64,000 nucleotides of DNA. It comes from Gautieria morchelliformis. Its lineage: Eukaryota; Basidiomycota; Agaricomycetes; Gomphales; Gomphaceae. The stretch is taken from the NCBI GenBank assembly GCA_015179125.1, contig WHVA01000090.1, positions 216,135-280,134 on the forward strand, read 5' to 3'. Shown piece by piece: positions 9,601-20,273 of the stretch. Position 1 is the first letter of the stretch, and each line of letters opens with the position of its first letter. The notes under the pieces are model-generated. The model saw only the letters and a list, made by a program, of their open reading frames with translations, was not told the origin of the DNA and did not search any database. Both the position numbers and the translations under genes were made by a program.

Positions 9601-12128
9601 CTTTGGGAGGAAAAATGACCCTTGTGCTCAGGTGTAACAGTGGTCCCCTTATAGATCTTATCCTTGCGTTCCTCAACCTATGCGACACAAGGATCTCAAC
9701 CCAAGTCGCCTTAAGCCGCCATCTGATGCAGAAGCCGGTAAGTGCATACTCTATCTTGTCAAATTCCAATTTACATGATTTATACAGAATGACTGTATAC
9801 AGGCCATAAAGCATAGCACAGGGGTAAGGTCATGCATATCAGTTGCTCGACAACTAGCTAACTTGTGAGTCTCCAAGCCAGATCATGATCGCTCAATAAG
9901 AGAGCTCCCCCAGCATGATCACAGGAAGAGTACTTTAACCAGCCTGACATATGCCTTCCTCGTCGCAAACAAGCTCATGCAGCTTGAACCTGTAATTTCT
10001 TTAATTCACCGACTGCTTTTCTATTTTTCACTCGTACTACCATAATAGCATTTGCATATGGAACGCAAACTCTACCCTCACCCCCCATTAGGCCCAAGCA
10101 TATGGCACGATGCAAATGGCGAAGTTGATCCAAGTGGTACAGCTTGGGTATCTTGAGTTAAAGAAACCTGGAAGGGCTGCGTATACGTCATGGGCCAATA
10201 CGCGACGATCAGCAGGACGAATACGTGTTCCGCAGCAAGGTCGAAGTTGAATCACGCACCTATGCATATGCATCTGTGATTTTCCTTGTGGCTCTCACTG
10301 ATCAAAACATCAAGGTATGTGCTTAGACTTCCTTCCTGACGGCCAAGTCACAGGGCGAGGTGGGGATTTTGGTGGAAAGTTCTTGATAACGTGCGTCCTT
10401 AGAGGCTGCCAGCTAGTGTGTGCACATAATTGGCTCATTGTGTCCCAGTGGAGCCTACAGGGGAACCTTTGTGGATCTCAGGAAGCAGTATGACGATGAA
10501 GACGAAGACGTTTACCTAGCCACTGGACACATGATCCCTTGGGGTAAATATGGACGATGGACTGTTCCCAACAAACCAACAGAAACTTTGGGTTATTGGC
10601 GTATTTGACACTACGAGGTGAGTGACTTCGTCCGCTAGCCTTTGCGAAACCTTATGTGGGACCCGTGAGGGTGCTCCCGTCTTCCCAATTTCTGTACCAA
10701 TGACATTAGGAGGCAGAACAGTATACGTCAAAGCGGAACCTTACAGTGTCAACCCAAATTGGTTTATAGAGCATGAGCGCGACAGAGAGGCGGGCACGCA
10801 TATTAACAGAATGAATGGTATACGCAAGGCTCTGACATGCTCATCGCCTTTCACTGATTTTATCCACTCATCAGGTTGGTTTACAAATCCCCCGCTTCCG
10901 CCTGAGCAAGTTCCACTCCCAGAGCCCGATATCGAGGAGGGTCTATCTATGTCTATGAAGTGTGATTGTTGGGCTTGGTTTTGATGAGTTCCTGGATGAA
11001 CCTGCCCCCGTGGAGAGCCAAGTTGGAATTTCTTCAGGCTTTCAAGACCAACAGGGTGGTGGTATGTGTAGGGGAAATGAGGTGCGGAAAGACAACACAA
11101 GTACCGCAATACATTCTCGACGATTATCTCGCCACTCCACCGGCTCCCGATGCGCCCTCTCTTTCCCAATTGCAAATCATCGTTACCCAGCCTCGCAGAG
11201 TTGCTGCGCTTTCCATGGCCTCCCGTGTTTCAGCCGAGCGTGGAGATGACAGCTCCGTTGGTTACACGATTCGAGGGGAAAGTAATGCATCTCGGCGCAC
11301 GATGCTCCTTTTCTGCACCACAGGTGTTGTCCTCCGGAGGTTGACTGTTGGAAACGGCCTTGAAGGTGTCAGGGTGGTTGTGGTTGCTGAGGTCAACATG
11401 GGCCGGCGTCGGCCCTTGCTGGCACTGTTTCCCCAGCTTAGGTATGGGCTCGTGCGCCCGTCCGGTACCAAGAGGTGGATCAAGAATGCGGGGGCGGGAA
11501 CATGGGGTGTGCGGGTGTGGCTGTTGAGTATGGGGCTCAATGTTGGGGAGAAGCTGTCATTCCCCGTGAGTAAGGCATGAGAAAGTAGATATGTAAATAC
11601 ATACTTTTGAGATGTTTACTTAGCTGAGTTTGATATGGGAGGGTCAAGCAGGAGGCATATTAAAAAAAGCAGGAGGTTTTGGAGTTATGGAAATTCACCG
11701 GTTGAGCTCACTGTGTGCGACGACGGCGACAGTGGTTGATGCGACGTGGTGGTCACTGAAGACGGTCACGTGAACAGTTGAGCCGTGGCTCGAGACACTG
11801 GATGTGGTTCCGACGGGTAGGACAGGTGTCCATAGCTCACCCACATTCACATTTTGCAGCTAAGTAAGAATTATACGTAGTATTATTCGTAGTACTGGTC
11901 CTCTCTGCAAAACATACCTACTTAGCCTCTGCAACCCGGCCGGTTACCCTAGCTAAGAAGGTATGACTAAGTGGGCACTACAGGTGAGCTGGCAGATCAT
12001 TTTGTCAGTTCTTGATGAAATTCCATTATTATAACATACTGACCAGGTAATGTTCTTTCCAATGATTCATTGACCATATTATCTCTACCAGACTTAGAAG
12101 GCTTCCTTTTGTTCTTACCATTCCCCAT
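4295..12128 (-). CDS. unknown basidiomycete protein, 5 exons with transposons in two introns (451 aa)
   Basis: Five exons join in frame: 12044-12128, 7175-7372, 6822-7126, 4881-5114 and 4295-4828 (1356 nt, 451 codons plus stop). All junctions are GT-AG and phases match. The N-terminus is basic (MGNGKNKRKPSK), then a PKRQAAKKVQF segment, an acidic region, a compact domain (KIPASAHFNDVEECVFKAIG to DDWATLKDDVKSAQ), a Cys/His stretch CGKSTCIAKVCKLTKNGEHA, WNQLQSWVVAL, and a C-terminal helical region. I do not recognise a named family; the style recalls hypothetical proteins expanded in Agaricomycetes. Intron 1 (7373-12043) contains a 4.6-kb transposon and intron 3 (5115-6821) a LINE fragment and a CT microsatellite. 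The short original intron 1 would be about 55 bp. The unbroken frame argues that the gene is recent or still under some constraint; expression is unproven. Confidence 0.65.
5117..6310 (+). mobile_element. Tad-like LINE ORF1 (gag-like) fragment with nonsense codon
   Basis: The plus-strand frame encodes a non-LTR retrotransposon ORF1 protein, which binds RNA in the retrotransposition particle. The body runs about 5117-6013 (SYASVL near 5372, AGLSDADLKDRINKALGEAG near 5485). A TGA at 6014-6016 interrupts it, and the same frame continues to 6310 with three zinc knuckles: CFNCYHFGHFACSC, CGLCSGPHLTHDC and CSLCDGPHSATDRKC. ORF2 (endonuclease and reverse transcriptase) is absent, which is unusual because LINEs normally lose their 5' end. 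The fragment lies wholly within intron 3 of the minus-strand gene. Confidence 0.7.
6311..6650. other. non-coding remainder of the LINE insertion
   Basis: About 340 bp between the ORF1 stop and the CT repeat. No reverse transcriptase motif is present. It is probably LINE 3' or intron sequence. Confidence 0.35.
6651..6694. repeat. (CT)22 microsatellite
   Basis: Forty-four bases of perfect CT dinucleotide repeat lie in the intron just before exon 3 of the minus-strand gene. On the gene strand it is (AG)n. Confidence 0.95.
7379..7929 (+). repeat. left terminal inverted repeat
   Basis: Matches 11437-11986 in inverted orientation. Differences are a few substitutions and a small indel, concentrated in the inner part. 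Confidence 0.85.
7930..10985. other. transposon interior, no recognisable gene
   Basis: There are several intron-like GT..AG pieces and short frames. Plus-strand frames at 10420-10608 and 10622-10984 are open but match nothing I know. A minus-strand segment near 8425-8460 (NIGRHRPLLELL) resembles a segment next to the right arm (NMGRRRPLLALF, 11395-11430), so the arms share more sequence than the clean repeat. No DDE or zinc-finger transposase motif is seen. Confidence 0.4.
10988..11390 (+). pseudogene. DExH-box RNA helicase N-terminal helicase-domain fragment
   Basis: The frame encodes the start of a DEAH/RHA helicase core (DHX29/DHX36/DHX57 style). It shows KLEFLQAFKTNRVVVCVGE, a P-loop CGKTTQVPQYILDD (motif I, but GEMRCGKTT where GETGCGKTT is usual), VTQPRRVAALSMASRVSAER (motif Ia), VGYTIRGES and LLFCTTGVVLRRL. 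Motif II, which should read DEVHE, is replaced by AEVNM exactly where the transposon's right-arm sequence takes over (about 11388). It therefore looks like a host gene fragment carried inside the 4.6-kb element. It cannot be an active helicase. Confidence 0.75.
11437..11986 (-). repeat. right terminal inverted repeat
   Basis: Inverted partner of 7379-7929; the outer end reads GTGGGCACTACAGGTG. Confidence 0.85.
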
Positions 12129-12590
12129 CGTTGCAGCGGCTACAGCAAGTCGAATCGGGTCGGATAACGCCGACTCATTTTTACGTGTGAGTAACGTACT
12201 TCACGCTCGCTCGTTCCTTCTACTCTGACATTATATCTTAGCGCACCTGCGGGCACAGTGGAGGTAAGTTTTCCTTCTTTGAATCTACATTCATGATGCT
12301 GACTGGATCAGTGCTTTGTTGCATTGTGCTCTCTGGAGTGCTTGTCGCAGGCTTGTTTCTATCTTTTTTTCAAGTAAAATAGCAAGTCCTGTGCAAAATA
12401 ATGGAAGGCCCCCTGCGCCAGTCAGAGCGTTTGGGCCAGCTTACGTCTATTGGCAATTCCCGGCCCAAAGCTAAGGTGCGCATTCTTTACGATGTGACAC
12501 GCATTGCCAGCAATCATATTATAATCTTAGATTTCACCTATACCTGTTTGCCCGCATTATGATCACCAAGATCATCATTCGCAAGGATAC
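12129..12590. other. 5' flank of the minus-strand gene
   Basis: It contains no recognised coding sequence. As the upstream side of the unknown gene starting at 12128, it would hold that gene's promoter; no clear TATA element is seen. Confidence 0.35.
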
Positions 12591-12639
12591 AATCATCCTG
12601 AAGAATTGTCTAATACATCATACGGTCTTCCATGCCGAC

Positions 12640-13110
12640 CCCTTAATTCCCGCGACACCCGCCTGGGCGGTCGTTCCTCTGCGACCGCACCGGGCGCCGC
12701 CGCCTCTTCCTCCTCTCCTGCGCGGGGATGTCCCTCTTCTTCACGCTGCAGACCATGTGCAGCGCGCAGTTCGCGATCACCGGCTCGACGGCGGCGCATG
12801 CGAGCTCCGCGCTGGGGAGGACGGCATCGACGCAGCAGAGCGCGCGGCGTGCGGCCTGATGCTGACGCGGAGGAGGCGCGCGCGGGGCCGACGGTGAGCG
12901 TGCTGAGGCGTGACGGGAGGCGCGCGGCGAGGGCGGGCCAGTGCGCGGGGGGCACGTTGACAAGGGCGAGGCAGGGCACGAGCGTGAGGATGCGGTGCAC
13001 GGCGGCGAGGCATGTGGGGGGCCACGCGAATGTGTTGAAGGGTGCGGCGGAGGCGGCGTCATCCAGGGCGAGGGCGGGACAGCCCGGGGCGCCGATGGGC
13101 ACTCTAACAA
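12640..13110 (-). pseudogene. GC-rich fragment resembling a basidiomycete F-box/leucine-rich hypothetical protein
   Basis: A markedly GC-rich block stands out from its AT-richer surroundings. On the minus strand it reads LDDAASAAPFNTFAWPPTCL, then ILTLVPCLALVNVPPAHWPA and RLPSRLSTLTVGPA, a style common in Agaricomycete F-box/LRR hypothetical proteins. The frame then dissolves into Arg/Ala-rich shadow sequence, so this is a fragment with a lost 3' part. Assignment is by style only. Confidence 0.35.
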
Positions 13111-13324
13111 AAGGCGAGTTGTTTCTAAGGCACGCTGTTACGATCGATATACTGCGCGGTCCAGGCCCACTCGGGGAATATTTGTGCATTTGATCCACGA
13201 GTTTACCCGGGCCGCGAGGATTGAAGACCTCCGAGCGAGCCAGTCGAGCGGTCGTAGTACGAGTACGAGTACTGCCTAGAGTAAGGAGTATTATATATGT
13301 GACATCTGGTAGCGCGGAGCGCAT

Positions 13325-13560
13325 TACTAGTTACTGGTGTAGAGTCACCTTAAACCCGGTATTTATCATGCAGGAGAGGCACATTCGAACATGAGGCGGC
13401 GGATGTGCGTCTGCTATCCTTGGTAGTAGGTCGAACAGTCTTCTCTTGGGGCTTATGGACGTGGCGGTAGCGGGTCAACAACTAGCAATTATTCTATCTA
13501 GACTGGTACCTATGAAGAATATGTAGTTATTTATTACAGTGATGCAAACCTTTGGATACT
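13325..13560. other. no recognisable feature
   Basis: Spacer between the GC-rich fragment and the Gypsy remnant; no feature supported. Confidence 0.35.
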
Positions 13561-13750
13561 CACAAAAGGGTGTTTGACCACCCAGCCTAGTGGCCAAAAA
13601 TGCAAAAACTCAAAAGTTTGTCTTACTTGGATTTCATACATCTGTGCCCTAGCTATGATCAACATATGTTCATGTACAAAATCTCAAGGCAATCCGAGCA
13701 GAAGCTAGTGAGAAATCCTTGTTCGAGTTTTGCGCGCTAAAATGGAGTCA
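13560..13750 (-). repeat. dispersed repeat, copy 1
   Basis: Read on the minus strand, this segment is homologous to 28245-28430 on the plus strand. Shared phrases include TTTTAGCGC, CATAGCTAGGGCA and TTTGCATTTT. It spans the decayed 3' boundary of the Gypsy remnant, so it may be an internal Gypsy segment dispersed elsewhere. Confidence 0.55.
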
Positions 13751-15140
13751 AATTTGACGCGCGCCTTACGTACTGCAAACAGGTGTAACATGAAGGTTTC
13801 TTCTTCACCAAGTTTCATGATTAGCTCGAAGGCGGCTGCGCTGATCAGGGCTATATGCGGCGTTACCCTCCTCGTCGGAGGTGGATCAGGAGGTGAAGAA
13901 TGGAATGGGAGGTGGTCATCGATCAGTAATTCTGTACATGGTGTACAGGAACCAAAATGACTCGGAGTAGGCTCTGTTTTTGGTCGAATAGGTTCGGTTT
14001 CTATTATGGGTTCTTTCGTGGCTGAAAATGGATGAATGAGATCATTAGGAAGTGATATAGAGGACTCAGAGGAGTGATTCTCGATTGGCTTGGTTGAGAG
14101 AAGTAAGGGTTCGCCATCCACGTCGAACGTCTGTTCGTAACCAGAAAGATTCGGAATAGGAGCGGGCGAAGAAGCGACGTCCAGTGGAAGGACCGGGACG
14201 CAGGAGAGTGGTCCAATCGCCGTGTTCGGGATATAACCCAAGGATGGCGGGGACGGATGCGAACCAGGAACTGGCGGTGGCGATGTCATCGACACAGTGT
14301 GGAGTTCGGGGATACTGTCGAAGATAGCCGGCGGGGAAATCATCGTACAGGCCATAGCGACCGTCATACGTGGGAGCATGAAGCCGGTGCCAGAAGGAAA
14401 GGTAATTGAGAGGGAGCCCCAATCGATCGTTGGTTTCGTAGAGCGAAGCCACGGAAGCCCAAGAACGATTGCGGCTGAAGGGTGTAACTTTGTGACAAGT
14501 AGCGAAACGTCCTGCAAAGAAGAGTCACTGAAGTGAGACTAGTATCTAGATATTCATGAATGAAACCAGCAGTGGCTGGCTTCCCGTCGAAAAGGGAGAG
14601 AGCCATCAGCGAACGGAGTGATGTACATACGAAACCAGGACGAGAGGAAAAGGAGCTATCAATGAAATTGGAAGTGGCACCAGAGTCAATAAGAGTAGGG
14701 ATCGAGTTAGAGAGACCGGGAAGGTGTACATGGATGATGAAGGATGAATTGGAATGGGAGCTAATAGAGGCGAATAAACACGCTGGTGGTACAGAGTCAA
14801 TCGGGCTGGTATTCAGAGGCGTAGGATGTTTATTGGCAAGAGTTGAGGAGAATGAGTCTAGTAGGAGAGATGATCCAGGTCCGCCAAGTAGGGCAGAAAG
14901 CTGTGTGAAGGATTGGTATGGGGAAGAGCGACCCATGGAGGGGTAAGGCTGTCCCGCGAATAAACGAGGCTCAGGCCCGCCAGGCGAGATGAGAATCTGT
15001 AGAGAGGAGTGTTGGAAGAGAGGTTGTCCCATGAAGGGGAATAAGGAAGGCCTGCCAAGTGGGGCAGGAGTCTAGGGAACGTTCGGTGTGGGGGGAGGCG
15101 ACCTTCAAAACGGTGAGGCTGTCCCGCGAATAGGTGTGGC
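13705..15140 (-). pseudogene. Ty3/Gypsy-like gag-protease remnant
   Basis: Two overlapping minus-strand frames (14364-15032 and 13705-14517) carry the retropepsin region: IPTLIDSGATSNFID gives the aspartic protease active site (DSGA) near 14680, and LHPSAAIVLGLPWLRSTKPTI is the downstream protease flap/end region, seen in the second frame. The frame switches near 14500, so the polyprotein is frameshifted. Gag sequence lies upstream towards 15140; no CCHC knuckle was found. Reverse transcriptase and integrase are absent, so the element is truncated at about 13700. The 1.03-kb LTR at 15203-16232 is correctly placed to be its 5' LTR. Confidence 0.65.
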
Positions 15141-15202
15141 ATGAAAAAAATGGTGAATGGATAGAATGAATGCTTTGACTGTAGCTGTTAGTTCAATTAT
15201 AC

Positions 15203-16232
15203 TGTCAAGATTGGTTTTCAAGCGTTAATATCGTGTATTAGTGAACACAGCGAATGCCCGAATAACTTGTGCGAATAAGTATGCCGTTCGGCGAATAAGT
15301 GAACCGATGAATGTTCACGAAACAAGAGGGTTGCCCAAACGGGGCTCACCCTATCTACAGTCGTAGCGAAATAGCTCGCAGCACTTGACGATGTAACATG
15401 CAAGATATTGCGGAAGGGCTGTCTAAGTTTCAACGTCCCTTCGCTGGTGAAGGTGCTCCTTCAGAGCCCTTTGCCAACAGCACAGAAAGTAGTCCGAAGG
15501 CTAAGGTAACGAAGATGAAGTATGAGAACTCACCAGTGATGCCTAAGTCCTTGGCTGGTTGAAGATAGAAATCTTCAAGGGGAGGCTCGAGACTATGATC
15601 ACAGCGAGGTCAAGTTTGCACAAGATGGACAATGTATGATAATTGAACTGGGGAATATACATGCGAATGTAAACTACTTATATCGAATGCTCGTAAGGTA
15701 TCAGCGAATAGGAAAGAGGCCGTCACAAGTCAGGGTTGGATAGGGGTGCGTGGTCATGATACTAGGTAGATGGAATAAACATACAATAGAGTGAGGGGAG
15801 AATGAGAACATGAAACGACGGAGAATAAAGGGAGCGAAGGCATTTATGGACAAAACCATGTCTTGGGACCCGCATACATGCTACCCTGCACGGACTCTTC
15901 GTTTACTGGGTTGATCCCGCACGACCTATGGAAGAGACGTCCTGCGATCACACCTTAGCCATACGAACACCCAATGGGGTTGGATTAAGAAGATGATGGG
16001 GTTTATGATGAGCCATCATGCCGGGTGAATGGTATCAATCATATTCGATGGCGTGCCTGCTGACGAAATGCGCGAACAGTGAATAGCGGTTCGGAGAATG
16101 GGGCGAACAGCGGGTAGAGTGGACGTAGAGGGGAAGTGGTCGGTAGGTGCAGCGAACTCTGGCGAAGATGCTAGGGAGTGACGAGGGGGAACGTAGAGGT
16201 AGCGCGGTAGGAGAAATAAACCGGTCGTGACA
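15203..16232 (-). mobile_element. 1.03-kb LTR (family B), 5' LTR of the Gypsy remnant
   Basis: The segment begins TGTCAAGATTGG and ends GGTCGTGACA on the plus strand, giving TG..CA termini in either reading. The element's coding strand is minus. Related copies are at 31832-33428, 39402-47368 (interrupted) and 40245-47266 (interrupted). No matching duplication flanks it (TATAC and CAACG), as expected for an LTR bordered by internal element DNA on one side. It cuts the hAT gene at 16233. GCGAA pentamers are unusually frequent. Confidence 0.75.
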
Positions 16233-18114
16233 CAACGAACGACCATGTCGAGGAGCAGCGTAGTTGGCCGCTTGACATCATTGCGTACCTGCAAGGCTCT
16301 GTACATCTCTTTGCGCTTTGCCAATGATCGCTCCTTGACGCAAATAGCATGGATGAGACCTACAGGGTCACGCACCCAAGTATTGGTCTCTGGTAGGTGG
16401 TTGTCAGGTTCCTTGGGGTCATAGTGTGGTGTTTTTGAATGTGCATTGAGCATGGCTTGTGTGGCCAAGTTGATCACATGCGCAAGGCATCGAATGCGCC
16501 GTTCCTTTGGATCGAAGGGTCCTTTCGTATGTTCTTTGATTCGGATGGCAAGTTCGGCCATCATGGTCGTGTTATTTGTGGCATTATCGCACATTACCCA
16601 GCCAAGCTATTCATTGTTGTCAGTCAAGGTGTCACAGACTGAGTGAGACACACTCACTTTGTGCGCAATACCGACGCGTTCCAGTACCTTGAACATGGCC
16701 TGACCCAGTCGAGTTCCCGAGTGGGAATTGTTCATTTGAACAAATCCCACCAACACATTTTGCAGCGTGTGGAGCCCCTCAACTTCCTCAATCCAATGGG
16801 CGGTGACTGCGAAGTAGCCGTCCGTGTTACTGGCTTGCCATGCATCACAAGTCGCAGATACTAAGCCTTTCACCGATGTACCCTGATATAGACTATTTAG
16901 TACTGTATGTATGTGGCTTGTAAATGATAGACTCACGGAAAATCGTTTTTTGAGATCACGAAGGTGGGATTGGAACAGATCGATGATCTCCATCTGTGTC
17001 GGCCTGGCTCCAGGGAGCTTGACACCTTCCTTGGCACATGAGGCCATTTCGATCATAGCCTTGAAACGGGGATGCTCGAACGCCGAGATAGGCTTGGCTG
17101 CAAGGTGAGCATAATAGCTGTTATCAAAGCCAAGATCTCACCTGATCTGTTGATATTAACCACTGCACAGCCAGACATCTAAAAGCATCGTGTGAGTAAG
17201 TCACCATCGGTACCTTGGGTTGTTTCGGTGCGGGACCAAAGTGATCAGTCACAAGCTGGTTTTTAGATTTTGCTTCCTTGATCACGCTTGGAAGCTTGCT
17301 GACAAAACCTGTTTTTTTCACACCATATGTTGTATTGAGCCTGTGCCAAGAAGATCAGACTGAGCTACAATTCATTATGAAGGCTTACCTGGTGCAAGGC
17401 TTGCATGTGCCGGCGAAGTGTACTTACTTCGAATACATAAGTTATTTTTTGTCGGTCATTTTTCCTACAAATAATATAGTCCTCATTTGCCTGCCATGGA
17501 GGAGACCTGACTCACCGGCACAATTTGCAGTCAATAAATTTTTTACCTTCCTCAACGTGTAGATTATCGAAAAAATAACGTGTACCCAAAGTACGATCTT
17601 TGGACTTGATCGCCGTGTCAGGTAAGCCCTCTACCCTATCTAGATCCTTGAGCCAGCCGTCAGGGCGAGCCGGAGCTCCCTGGACTATCTTATCTTGTAT
17701 GGCTGAAGTCCCTGGTGTAGCCTTGCTTTGAGTACCTGAATCTTAGATCAATAGATAGACAATATTCTATGCAAAGATATGACTCACCAGTAATGCCGCC
17801 AGATTCCTTATTCATAACCATTTCAGTACTACTGAAATCAGTAGGCTTGGCAACGGTCCTTGCATTTGGCTCGATCACCAGGGCCGGCTCAACAATAGTC
17901 TTTTGTTTTTTTATTTATTTTTATGTTGGTCAGTAGTTTCTACCACCTTAGTCACGACCTTGGCATGCTTGCGTTGACCAAGAACATTGGCCACATTATC
18001 GGGATCCTTCAGTGCGGCGCTTGGCTTTAGCATTCGGCCCGAACGGGCACTCTTGATAGGGAGCAGCTGAACCTTGTCCTCATCGCTAGGGTCCTGGATA
18101 CGGGGCAAGGGCAT
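16233..18114 (-). pseudogene. BED-finger hAT-family transposase, 3' truncated
   Basis: A minus-strand, intron-containing gene encodes an hAT transposase. In order it has an N-terminal basic region (MPLPRIQDPSDEDKVQ, start 18114), a BED-type zinc finger split by an intron (DCKLC near 17525; LRRHMQALH near 17405), VPMVTYSHDAFRCLAVQWL (17150-17220), a core segment LVSATCDAWQASNTDGYFAV (about 16810-16870), and MCDNATNNTTM then RIRCLAHVINLATQAM (16440-16594). The C-terminal hAT dimerisation domain is missing, because the coding region runs directly into the LTR at 16232. Frames are otherwise fairly clean. The right terminus may be near 19000. Confidence 0.7.
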
Positions 18115-18219
18115 GGCAGTGAGCAGCAGACAGAAATTTTTTTCAAACTCAACCAATAGAGTACAGGATATACACAAATTAGCTACCTGAGTGCCGCTTG
18201 CCACCTGAACACTGCATAC

Positions 18220-19000
18220 TGGGTAAGCACCCAAAAGCCGCGGCTTCAGGGCTCGGCTCGGGCTCTCAAAACTCAAGCCGGGCCCTAGATCCCGGCCTCA
18301 GGACGGCTTTGGCCCGGCTCAGCCCAGCTTTTGGGGGCCCGGCTTCGGCTGAAGCCAGGCTTTGCAGAACACTATGTGCCCCCATCCTGCACACTGGGGT
18401 GCACCTGGTCCCCCAAGTATATCAATTGTAGCATGTCGACACTTATTCACATGAGCAGAAGTGTGGCTTCCTGGGAGCTCCTTCGCCCCCTCTCCGCCAA
18501 GTACGCTCTCTGTGCCTGTTGGGTCAGCGGTGTCACCAATTTGAGGGGTACCAGAAGATTCCTCCACAGCCGACTTATCAATGCTCTTTGACGATGGAGC
18601 AGAAGGCAGTTTTGCCACAGCGAGCCGTTTCGCAGTGGCAGCCGAAGCTGCTGCGTGGTGTGAAGCCAGGGCCGGAACAGAGGCATTGCTGGGGTCAGTG
18701 ACTTTCTCGGTTGTGGTAATTTTCTACTTCGGTCAACTCGACATAAGGCTCAGGTGAGTAGTGAGATCACATGGGAATAACCTTGTTTCATGTATATACA
18801 GTTCACCATCCAAATCCAGGAAAAGATGCACTATATATATCCAGCAAAGCCCGGGCTCAAGCCCAGGGCCTGGGCTTCCGCAAGTTAGAAGCCCGGCCCA
18901 TTTGGTGGGCTCAATGCGGGCTTGGGCCAGGCTAGGCTGGGCTCAAGTACGCCGGGCCGGGCTGGGCTTCGGGCTTGAGCCTGAGCCCAGCACATCACTA
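18220..19000. repeat. GC-rich subterminal repeats of the hAT element
   Basis: Two blocks (18220-18370 and 18840-19000) are packed with GGGCTCGGGC/GCCCGGGC-type words in both orientations, and the outer block ends GCCCAGCACATCACTA. Such GC-rich subterminal arrays are typical of transposase-binding regions of hAT elements. Between them, a minus-strand open segment (18430-18690) rich in Ala/Ser/Pro may be a 5' exon of the transposase gene. The target duplication cannot be checked because the other end is lost. Confidence 0.45.
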
Positions 19001-19976
19001 GTTGTATTTACCAGCTTGGTACTTATATACTTACTTTGGATCCCCTTACCTCAGTCCTGTGTGGGCAGGTAAGGTTGCACTTACAGCAGAACAAGGTCAC
19101 CCATGGAGGACCAACGGTGCAGTAGCATGATTGGGATGCGGATGGTTTTCCCACATCGCAACTCATGCAATACACCATCCTTCCTCTCACTGCGGGAGCC
19201 CACTGACCCTCTTGCTAGGTGCCTTTAGCAGTCCATGGCTGTGTAGGTGCAAGCGGTCCACAGCCATGAAGGTGAGACAGAAAGTCAAAGGAGGCAGAGG
19301 AAGGAAAAGGGGGGGGGGGAGACAGGGCATAAAGGAAATAAAAGAAAATAAAAGAGACCAACAGGCTGTCACACTACACATGAGGATAAAGTTATTGTGT
19401 TGAATACTTCTTCCTTATTATTATCCTTTGCAGATAATATTCTAATCCTTATGTTGGAAAATATGAGCCAACAAATCAATGACTTTGTCATTTAAGTCAT
19501 TATTAAAGTTGATATTCTTCAAGGAGTGACTCATTCATTATAAAGGAAAGTTCTCAGCTACAACTATGAGTTGGAAAAAAGAGTGCTGTATAGTTTAGTT
19601 CATTGATAAGATGGCGACTTTATATATTTCGATTTTATATTGCATTCACTATTCAACTCTCTAAATAAAACCATAAACAACATAAAGAGAAAATAGAAAT
19701 TTTACTGGAATTATATTCTCAACTACTGGTCTAGATTACCTTCCACAACAAGTGATGACATATACACTAACAGATGGAGATAAATCAATCAAACCAAACT
19801 TTGTAGTTAGCAAGCATGATTATAATAATAGTATTTCTGATGATATGTAATTTAAACAACAGTGCTAGCAATGACAAGGACCTAGTTGACAATTTAATTA
19901 TAAAACCAGATTAGTGTCTAATATGAGTCAGTATTGAAAATTGATTCTGTGAAATTGTAAATTGGGTCTAGTAGCC
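19001..19976. other. AT-rich region, no recognised gene
   Basis: It includes a purine-rich patch (19265-19360, with a G10-type run) and then strongly AT-rich sequence leading into the repeat-protein gene at 19977. Its base composition matches the downstream gene better than the neighbourhood, so it may belong to the same acquired segment. Confidence 0.4.
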
Positions 19977-20242
19977 ATGGAAGCCCAGATTGTCAAGCTC
20001 TCCAAAAGGATTGACAGAATCACAGAATGGATAGAAGAAAAAGATGAGATAATATCAAATCTCAAACAGATATCTAAGGGCGCGTTCGGTAACCAGACCA
20101 TGAAAATGGATTTTGGTGATCTCTCACCAAAAAGTGAAGAAACCACGATTTCGCAATCTTGCGAAATCTTTTTCGATTTTGGCATTCAGCACACGAAATC
20201 TCAATCTAAAAAGATTTTGACCACGCGTGATCTCCCTATACT

Positions 20243-20273
20243 TTTGAGATACAGCTCAAAGCTGTATCTCAAA
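20243..20273. repeat. perfect 14-bp hairpin
   Basis: TTTGAGATACAGCT, a 3-nt loop CAA, then AGCTGTATCTCAAA. The palindrome lies in the left arm of the MITE, a few bases before the Helitron starts. Confidence 0.85.

Larger units (their letters stand above)
7379..11986. mobile_element. 4.6-kb TIR transposon (hAT-like signature), long inverted arms
   Basis: The element is bounded by CACCTGTAGTGCCCAC at the left and its exact inverse at the right, with 8-bp target duplications AGCTGGCA at 7371-7378 and 11987-11994. The inverted arms are about 550 bp (7379-7929 and 11437-11986) and nearly identical over the outer half. An 8-bp TSD with CA-starting ends fits hAT; Zisupton/KDZ elements also make 8-bp duplications, so the superfamily is not settled. 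I find no transposase in the 3.5-kb centre, so it is probably non-autonomous. It carries a fragment of a DExH RNA helicase gene beside the right arm. It lies in intron 1 of the minus-strand gene with the duplicated site covering the splice acceptor. Confidence 0.85.

Noticed and set aside
7379..11986. CACTA (CMC) transposon, because CACTA occurs at the ends
   Set aside because: CACTA reads outward and not from the terminus, and the target duplication is 8 bp, not 2-3 bp.
12593..13324. A 243-residue intact minus-strand protein
   Set aside because: Only the middle part resembles a protein; the ends are Arg/Glu-rich out-of-frame readings of GC-rich DNA.
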